A program made the translations under genes and the position numbers. A DNA stretch of 58,205 nt from Alphaproteobacteria bacterium (GTDB lineage Bacteria > Pseudomonadota > Alphaproteobacteria > Rs-D84), in assembly GCA_017546265.1 (NCBI GenBank), contig JAFYXG010000015.1:1-58205 (forward strand), given 5' to 3'. The notes beneath the pieces are model-generated. The model worked only from the letters and a program-made list of their open reading frames with translations, had not been told where the DNA came from and did no database searches. Shown here piece by piece: positions 53,283 to 58,205 of the stretch; position 1 is the first letter of the stretch, and every line of letters starts with the position of its first letter.

Positions 53283-54149
53283 TTATTTCACCAATCCAAA
53301 GACAGTACGATATTCATCGCATATTGGTTTTATCTCTTCATTACTGCTGTACTTATCATTATCACAAACGCCTTTCAGTTCTTTTATCTGTGCGATTGCC
53401 GCATCATAAGATGCCTTATCATCTTTTTCCAGTACCACCAACTGTGAATACAACAACTGTCCCCCTTTCAAATCTGCCTGTCCTTCGACCTTGCCGCCAA
53501 TCAGTTTATTACCAAACAGTTCCATAGCACCAACACCGATACCTGCACCACCAACGGCACCTCCAACTGTCGCCCATGTACGAGCAGATTTTTTTGCATC
53601 TAAAATACGTCCCTTCAGCACCTCATAGTCAGCCCACTGACCACATGTAATAGTTTTACCAAATTCATGATATTTAACATTTACATCATCAACATTAATC
53701 TTTGGGTCATTTGATTTCAGTTCTACACGCACAAAGCAGGTATTATTTTCTGGGTTTTCAACATCTTCGACCATGGTTGCATAGTTATTCACATTGCTAT
53801 AGCGTGATGCCCAAACAAAAGTATTTCCCACACCTATATTATTAGACACACACGCTAACTTTTCCTTTTCCCGCTTATCTTTTTCAGCAGGTTTCATTTC
53901 CTCTGGTGTAACGGCCAAGTTTGCCTCAACCATACCATCAACCTTTTTAATTGTTGCCTGTGCGATCTCTGGTGTTCCGACAGTTTTTATTGCAGCGGCC
54001 TGAATCTGTGCTTTGGATGCAACACCTGCGGTACGGGGACTTGCAATCATCTGTTCATTCATAGAGCGTCTAGCCTGCCCAACAGGTTCCAAAGCAAATC
54101 CTGCAGTCGTCAAAGCAGACAAAGCAAAAGCAATCAAAAGTTTTGGCAT
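53283..54149 (-). CDS. Exported hypothetical protein (288 aa)
   Basis: Not recognised. Signal MPKLLIAFALSALTTAGFA (ATG at 54147-54149 behind AAAGAG), then a Lys/Glu/Ala-rich stretch and a domain with cysteines at NNTCFVRVEL, ITCGQWADY, GVCDNDKY and PICDEYR. A Gly/Ala hydrophobic segment (TWATVGGAVGGAGIGVGAMELFG) resembles, loosely, the C-terminal Gly-rich stretch of the 48584 protein. Probably periplasmic or outer-membrane; role unknown. Confidence 0.65.
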   Translation of the reverse strand: MPKLLIAFALSALTTAGFALEPVGQARRSMNEQMIASPRTAGVASKAQIQAAAIKTVGTPEIAQATIKKVDGMVEANLAVTPEEMKPAEKDKREKEKLACVSNNIGVGNTFVWASRYSNVNNYATMVEDVENPENNTCFVRVELKSNDPKINVDDVNVKYHEFGKTITCGQWADYEVLKGRILDAKKSARTWATVGGAVGGAGIGVGAMELFGNKLIGGKVEGQADLKGGQLLYSQLVVLEKDDKASYDAAIAQIKELKGVCDNDKYSSNEEIKPICDEYRTVFGLVK

Positions 54150-54208
54150 AATCTCTTTCCTTTTATAAAGACACTTTATTATACCACAAAAAGCCAAAAA
54201 AATAAAGA

Positions 54209-54242
54209 CAATAAAAATAAATAGGGGGAACATCCCCCTATT
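54209..54242 (-). terminator. Terminator after plsY
   Basis: AATAGGGGG (54220-54228) and CCCCCTATT (54234-54242), loop AACAT; the minus strand runs into TATTTTTA. Confidence 0.85.
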
Positions 54243-54248
54243 ATTTTA

Positions 54249-54836
54249 TTACTTTTTCCACTTCCATTCTATTTTCGATTCGGTTTTTGCAAACAAACGT
54301 TTAATATTTTCACGATGTCGCCACATACACAATCCCCCGATTGCCAGGAAAGGCCATCCTATATTTACTCCAATTAAAAATCCTAAAACAGGAATCAAAC
54401 AAAACACAATAACGGCCCCTAATGAAGAAATTCCACTGGTCAACGCTACTATCAACCATTCCGCACCACAAACAACAAAAGATATTGGGCTGACAGCCAG
54501 CAACACACCGAACAACGAAGAAATACCCTTACCACCGCGGAACTTCAACCATATTGGATAGCAATGGCCCACTATTGCGGCAAATCCGCACCACGCACCG
54601 AATACATCACCAACAACGACATTTCCAATAAAAACTGCTACGATTGCCTTGGCCATATCCAAAATCCAAACCAGCCCCGCCATACGCAAACCGCCGACTC
54701 GCATAACATTTGTTGCACCGATATTACCACTACCAACCTTTCGCAGGTCCCCCTTACCCGCCAGTCTGGTTAACAACAATCCCATTGGAATGCTGCCCAA
54801 CAAATATGCTATTAAAATAGTAATAAAGTAAATCAT
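54249..54836 (-). CDS. plsY: Acyl-phosphate:glycerol-3-phosphate acyltransferase PlsY
   Basis: 195-residue multi-pass inner-membrane protein. Conserved segments GSIPMGLLLTRLAG, DLRKVGSGNIGATNVMRVGG, GHCYPIWLKFRGGKGISSLFGVL and the C-terminal MWRHRENIKRLFAKTESK. First acylation of glycerol-3-phosphate, feeding plsC. Divergent from rpsT. Confidence 0.95.
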   Translation of the reverse strand: MIYFITILIAYLLGSIPMGLLLTRLAGKGDLRKVGSGNIGATNVMRVGGLRMAGLVWILDMAKAIVAVFIGNVVVGDVFGAWCGFAAIVGHCYPIWLKFRGGKGISSLFGVLLAVSPISFVVCGAEWLIVALTSGISSLGAVIVFCLIPVLGFLIGVNIGWPFLAIGGLCMWRHRENIKRLFAKTESKIEWKWKK

Positions 54837-54909
54837 GTTATTTTTCCTTGATTTTCTGTTTGTTTTTTATAAAATATCAAAATCAAAACAAAAATAAAAG
54901 GAAAATAAC

Positions 54910-55170
54910 GTGGCAAATCACAAGTCATCTGAAAAAAGAATTTTGGTAACAGCCAAGAAAAACGCAATCAACACAGCACGCCGCAGTGCGGTAAAGACCG
55001 CCACGAAAAAGGCATTGGTTGCGATTGAATCTGGCGATCGTGCGGCTGCAACAACTGCTGCCCGCAATGCAGAAAGCAAGATTATGAAATCAGCAGGCAA
55101 AATCATGCCTAAAAAGCGTGCTGCCCGCAAAATTTCTCGCTTGGCAAAAAAAGTTTCCAAAATGGCATAA
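54910..55170 (+). CDS. rpsT: 30S ribosomal protein S20
   Basis: 86 residues from a GTG start (MANHKSSEKRIL..., AAGGA 7 nt upstream). Basic, Ala/Lys-rich helical protein binding the 5' domain of 16S rRNA. Typical length and composition (NTARRSAVKTATKKAL, KIMPKKRAARKISRLAKKV). Followed by a terminator. Confidence 0.95.
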   Translation: MANHKSSEKRILVTAKKNAINTARRSAVKTATKKALVAIESGDRAAATTAARNAESKIMKSAGKIMPKKRAARKISRLAKKVSKMA

Positions 55171-55196
55171 TTTGCTAATTTTCAGGAAAAAATATT

Positions 55197-55220
55197 CCCG
55201 TCAAAAATGACGGGTTTTTT
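55197..55220 (+). terminator. Terminator of rpsT
   Basis: CCCGTCA (55197-55203) and TGACGGG (55208-55214), 4-nt loop, then TTTTTT. Confidence 0.9.
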
Positions 55221-55253
55221 ATTTCTGTGCCAAGAAAGAACCCCTTACAACGA

Positions 55254-55281
55254 AACATCCCCCGATTAGGGGATGTTTTTT
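55254..55281 (+). terminator. Second terminator-like hairpin
   Basis: ACATCCCC (55255-55262) and GGGGATGT (55269-55276) around a 6-nt loop, followed by TTTTTTG on the plus strand. No gene lies between it and the rpsT terminator; it is probably a backup or the end of an unannotated short transcript. Confidence 0.6.
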
Positions 55282-55299
55282 GATTTGTTAATCCTTCAC

Positions 55300-55378
55300 A
55301 ACTGGGGGGCTGGGCCAAGATGCATGTCGGCGGAAAGTGGGATGTACGACATACATAATATAACCCAGCCACCCAGTT
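55300..55378. other. Long stem-loop element with nested hairpin
   Basis: AACTGGGGGGCTGGG (55300-55314) pairs with CCCAGCCACCCAGTT (55364-55378), one mismatch, enclosing ATGTCG (55324-55329) and CGACAT (55347-55352) as an inner stem. A third hairpin, GGGAACA/TGTTCCC (about 55384-55399), directly follows the stop of the giant Cys-rich gene. Could be its 3'-UTR structure or an RNA element. No family recognised. Confidence 0.55.
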
Positions 55379-55400
55379 GATTGGGGGAACATTTGTTCCC

Positions 55401-58205
55401 TTACTCAACTGCGTGGTACGTTGTGCCGTTATAGTTAACGTTCAGACCAGAACCAGATCCTGTGGCCAAACTGCCATAGCAAACTGTATCGTTCCACTTT
55501 ACGTTAATCGCAGGTGCCGTACGGGCGGTCGCATACAACGGTATCTTTAATCCAGTACTTAAATGGATATGGGTGATGCCAGATCCACAGAACTGACCAC
55601 ACTGATTATCAGACGTCAGATTATATCCACTGTTGCATGACCATGGACATGAATTTGACGATGCTGTGCCGGTGTATGAACTGTTGGATGGCTTGTTGGT
55701 ACAGGCAGGGCAACTGACCCCATCTTTATAATACCCCGTATTACATACAACCGACCCTGGATTTACGGGCTGTGTACAATTGCCTGGTGTGCATGATGTA
55801 TCTGTTGCTGACTTATAATCACGCCAGTCGCACGTTCCCGGTGTGCACGTGCCACAGGCATATGTCGCACTGTTGGCAGGTTTGCTGCACGCGGTTTGTG
55901 TTCCTGTGTTTGTCTTGGTGACATAACAGTTGCCTTCGCCGATATTGCCGCCATCACTGCTTGGGTATGCCGTTGGACATGCTGGACATGTTGTGCCAGA
56001 CACATAGTTGCCAGAATTGGCAGTTACAGTTTTTGGTTTTTTAGTACAGGTTTCATTTGATGTGGTACCCGATGTTGAACCACTGGCATACTTTCTGTAT
56101 GTTGTTCCGTCACATGAACATGCATTCCATGCCGTTACAGATGCACAGCCCGATGGTGTTGAACCATTATTCTGTGTGCACCCACGTGTTATGTTCGTAT
56201 AGCATGAACTTGAACCAATCGAGCCACCGTCTGACAATGTATATGTTGAACTGTATGACGAACATGTCGGACATGTTGCACCAGACACATAGTTATTTGC
56301 ATTCGCCGTTACAGTTTTTGGTTTTTTGATACAGGTTTCATTTGATGTGGTACCTGATGTGGTGCCATTGGCATATTTGACGTATGTTCCACCCGCACAT
56401 GAACATGCATTCCATGCCGTCACAGAAGCACATCCCGATGGTGTTGAACCATTATTCTGTGTGCACCCACGTGTTACAGTGGTATAGCAATCGCCTTCTT
56501 TGGTTGAACCGGCGGCGGATGAACCGTATCCCGATGGACATGATGTGCGATTGTTATTTCCAGTACAATAGTATCCAGATTCGCACTGTTTACATGCCCC
56601 GTTGGACAGATAATACCCCGCATTACATGTGATACTGATTGTGCCTCCGCCACATGTTCCCCATGACGAACATCCCGAACACGTTGCCCCGGCGGATTGG
56701 CACGCCGAATTGGTATATTTGCCATTACAGGTTTGTGTTGACCCACTGTATGAGCATGTGCCATTTGCAATACTGCACGAACGGGTACAGGATTGGGTGG
56801 ACGTTGTATTCGATACAGCACTGCACAGTGTATTACACGTTTGGGTTGCAATTTCACATATGCTGGTGGCGGCACTGCACAAACCACCATAGTATTGCGT
56901 ACCTGATTTTGACGATGATTTATACGTGCATGTATATCCCGATGGACATCCCGTCTGCGTACATGCTCTGGTACACGATGTATAGCAATCACCCGCCGCA
57001 TCGGACCCACTGGCGGACGAACCATATCCACTGGGGCACGACTCTAACCCAAATGTTGTGGTATGAACTGTTGCTTGGTTGCTGGAACTACATGCTACAT
57101 AATTCTTGCCCGGGCAATATGAACCGGCGGGACAAACCTCGGCATTATAATAATATGCATAGGAACCGCAACCGGCCTTGTCCTTCAGATAATATCCGGG
57201 GTTTACACGGTGCCACCCCTGTGGCGAATTTGCGTTGTATCGACCGGTACTGGTGTTATAGTACGAATATTCATAGAATCCGCCACGTGCATTGGTATAC
57301 CAAATCAGTGCATAGCAAGAACCGGCAGATGATAAACCAGTACCACTAACCACACTGGCCGATTCCACAGTTGAAGAATAATAGTTTGCAGGCAGTGATG
57401 TTGGTGCATAGGTGACGGGACTGGGGCATCCATACCGACTGTTATCCCCGGGACAATAATATCCCGCCTCGCACAATACGCATGAACTGCCCGATTTATA
57501 GTATCCGGCATTACACGCCCATCCGCATGAATTCGAACCACCACCCGAACCGGTATAGTATGAATTTGCGGGCTTGTTCGAACATGCGGTGCGTGTTAAT
57601 GCCCCTTCGGCAGAATAATATCCTGTACCCACATGTACACATGCAGAACCTTTCAAGGCGTCAACACCAGCCAAATTATACGTTACGTCTGCTAGTGTCG
57701 TATAATAATCTTTTGCACACCAGGTGGGTTTATATACCTGACAATAGCTGTTGCCTTTGCCATAATCGCCATCAGTTGTATTGTAATAACACAGTGTTGT
57801 AAATGTTGCATTTGAATCTGTGTCGGAAAATTGTGCATAACATCCGCCACTGGCCATGTATCCCGAACCACCAACCATATCATGAATGTCATCACCAATC
57901 CAATAGCCCACGCCCTGCGAACGTGATGCATATGTCGATGGATTGGGACAGGTTGTACAAGATGCGGCACCCGCACCGGAATATGTTGCACCTGTGCACT
58001 TGGTTTGGCTGGTGCTGCCTGCGGGACAATAGTATCCGGCACTGCATTGAACGCATGAACTGCCCGATTTATAGTATCCGGCATTACACGCCCATCCGCA
58101 TGAATTCGAACCACCGCCAGAACCGGTATAGTACGAATTTGCGGGCTTGTTCGAACATGCCGTACGCCCAGTTGAACCATTAGCGGAATAATACCCCGTC
58201 CCCAC
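55401..58205 (-). CDS. Giant Cys-rich repeat protein, C-terminal part (cut by right edge)
   Basis: At least 934 residues visible; the N-terminus lies beyond the window. Densely packed cysteines in repeated units such as CNAGYYKSGSSCVQC, AGYYCPAGS and CSNKPANSYYTGSGGG, resembling GCC2/GCC3, TNFR-like or EGF-like extracellular repeats. DNA-level copies occur 573 nt apart (57481 and 58054) and 285 nt apart (56026 and 56311). It ends with a Cys-poor domain (HIHLSTGLKIPLYATARTAP, YNGTTYHAVE). Likely secreted or surface-exposed and disulphide-rich; adhesive or structural function inferred. Low sequence complexity (Gly, Ser, Thr, Asn, Tyr). Confidence 0.7.
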   Translation of the reverse strand: MGTGYYSANGSTGRTACSNKPANSYYTGSGGGSNSCGWACNAGYYKSGSSCVQCSAGYYCPAGSTSQTKCTGATYSGAGAASCTTCPNPSTYASRSQGVGYWIGDDIHDMVGGSGYMASGGCYAQFSDTDSNATFTTLCYYNTTDGDYGKGNSYCQVYKPTWCAKDYYTTLADVTYNLAGVDALKGSACVHVGTGYYSAEGALTRTACSNKPANSYYTGSGGGSNSCGWACNAGYYKSGSSCVLCEAGYYCPGDNSRYGCPSPVTYAPTSLPANYYSSTVESASVVSGTGLSSAGSCYALIWYTNARGGFYEYSYYNTSTGRYNANSPQGWHRVNPGYYLKDKAGCGSYAYYYNAEVCPAGSYCPGKNYVACSSSNQATVHTTTFGLESCPSGYGSSASGSDAAGDCYTSCTRACTQTGCPSGYTCTYKSSSKSGTQYYGGLCSAATSICEIATQTCNTLCSAVSNTTSTQSCTRSCSIANGTCSYSGSTQTCNGKYTNSACQSAGATCSGCSSWGTCGGGTISITCNAGYYLSNGACKQCESGYYCTGNNNRTSCPSGYGSSAAGSTKEGDCYTTVTRGCTQNNGSTPSGCASVTAWNACSCAGGTYVKYANGTTSGTTSNETCIKKPKTVTANANNYVSGATCPTCSSYSSTYTLSDGGSIGSSSCYTNITRGCTQNNGSTPSGCASVTAWNACSCDGTTYRKYASGSTSGTTSNETCTKKPKTVTANSGNYVSGTTCPACPTAYPSSDGGNIGEGNCYVTKTNTGTQTACSKPANSATYACGTCTPGTCDWRDYKSATDTSCTPGNCTQPVNPGSVVCNTGYYKDGVSCPACTNKPSNSSYTGTASSNSCPWSCNSGYNLTSDNQCGQFCGSGITHIHLSTGLKIPLYATARTAPAINVKWNDTVCYGSLATGSGSGLNVNYNGTTYHAVE

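Overview
The window looks like a chromosomal segment of an uncultured, probably host- or gut-associated alphaproteobacterium of modest GC content. This is inferred from the gene complement: a divergent EF-G/S7/S12 str operon, a ParE-type topoisomerase subunit, an ftsE-ftsX-DUF218-plsC run, AsmA, Pal/TolB, and many lineage-specific exported proteins. No taxonomic marker could be searched, so the placement is tentative. Almost every gene reads through cleanly. Shine-Dalgarno sites are usually AAGGA- or GGGG-like, and C5/G5 hairpin terminators are common.

Layout. 1-5.1 kb (minus): the str operon (fusA cut by the left edge, rpsG, rpsL), a small unknown protein, an outer-membrane beta-barrel, and acpP-fabF. 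5.1-9.7 kb (minus): a translation operon rbfA-GNAT-unknown-lepA-unknown that ends in an integrase-fold protein without recognisable catalytic residues. 9.8-15.3 kb: a DedA/YqaA membrane protein, a second barrel paralogous to the first, mltG, and an AMP-forming ligase beside an APH-type kinase. 15.4-26.2 kb: tRNA-Pro(CGG), six co-oriented exported Ala-rich coiled-coil paralogues that exchange modules, and an upstream outer-membrane barrel. 26.3-29.7 kb (plus): pal, then ftsE-ftsX-DUF218-plsC, with ftsE apparently leaderless. 29.7-36.6 kb: exported nuclease, tolB, a ribbon-helix-helix/DinD-like pair, a VirB2-like peptide, a lipoprotein, class II aldolase, efp and ppa. Four copies of a roughly 110-nt palindromic element lie here, all between convergent gene ends. 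36.6-42.4 kb (minus): dnaN, then rluC-asmA-(dapD remnant)-cdaA, and a prepilin-like protein. 42.5-48.5 kb: a shortened uvrC, pgsA, dnaJ, parE and an unknown gene behind a consensus promoter. 48.6-58.2 kb: a Cys-rich exported protein, dnaA, dprA, an exported unknown, plsY, rpsT, and a giant Cys-rich repeat protein cut by the right edge.

Two themes run together. One is ordinary information processing, lipid and envelope housekeeping: fatty-acid synthesis (acpP, fabF), phospholipid synthesis (plsY, plsC, pgsA), division (ftsEX), the Tol-Pal system, replication and repair (dnaA, dnaN, parE, uvrC, dprA), and c-di-AMP synthesis. The other is a rich exported-protein layer: the six coiled-coil paralogues, three beta-barrels, and two Cys-rich repeat proteins. 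That layer is the least explained part and the best candidate for an undescribed surface system. Reductive signs (dapD remnant, trimmed UvrC, dead integrase) fit a lineage adapted to a host.
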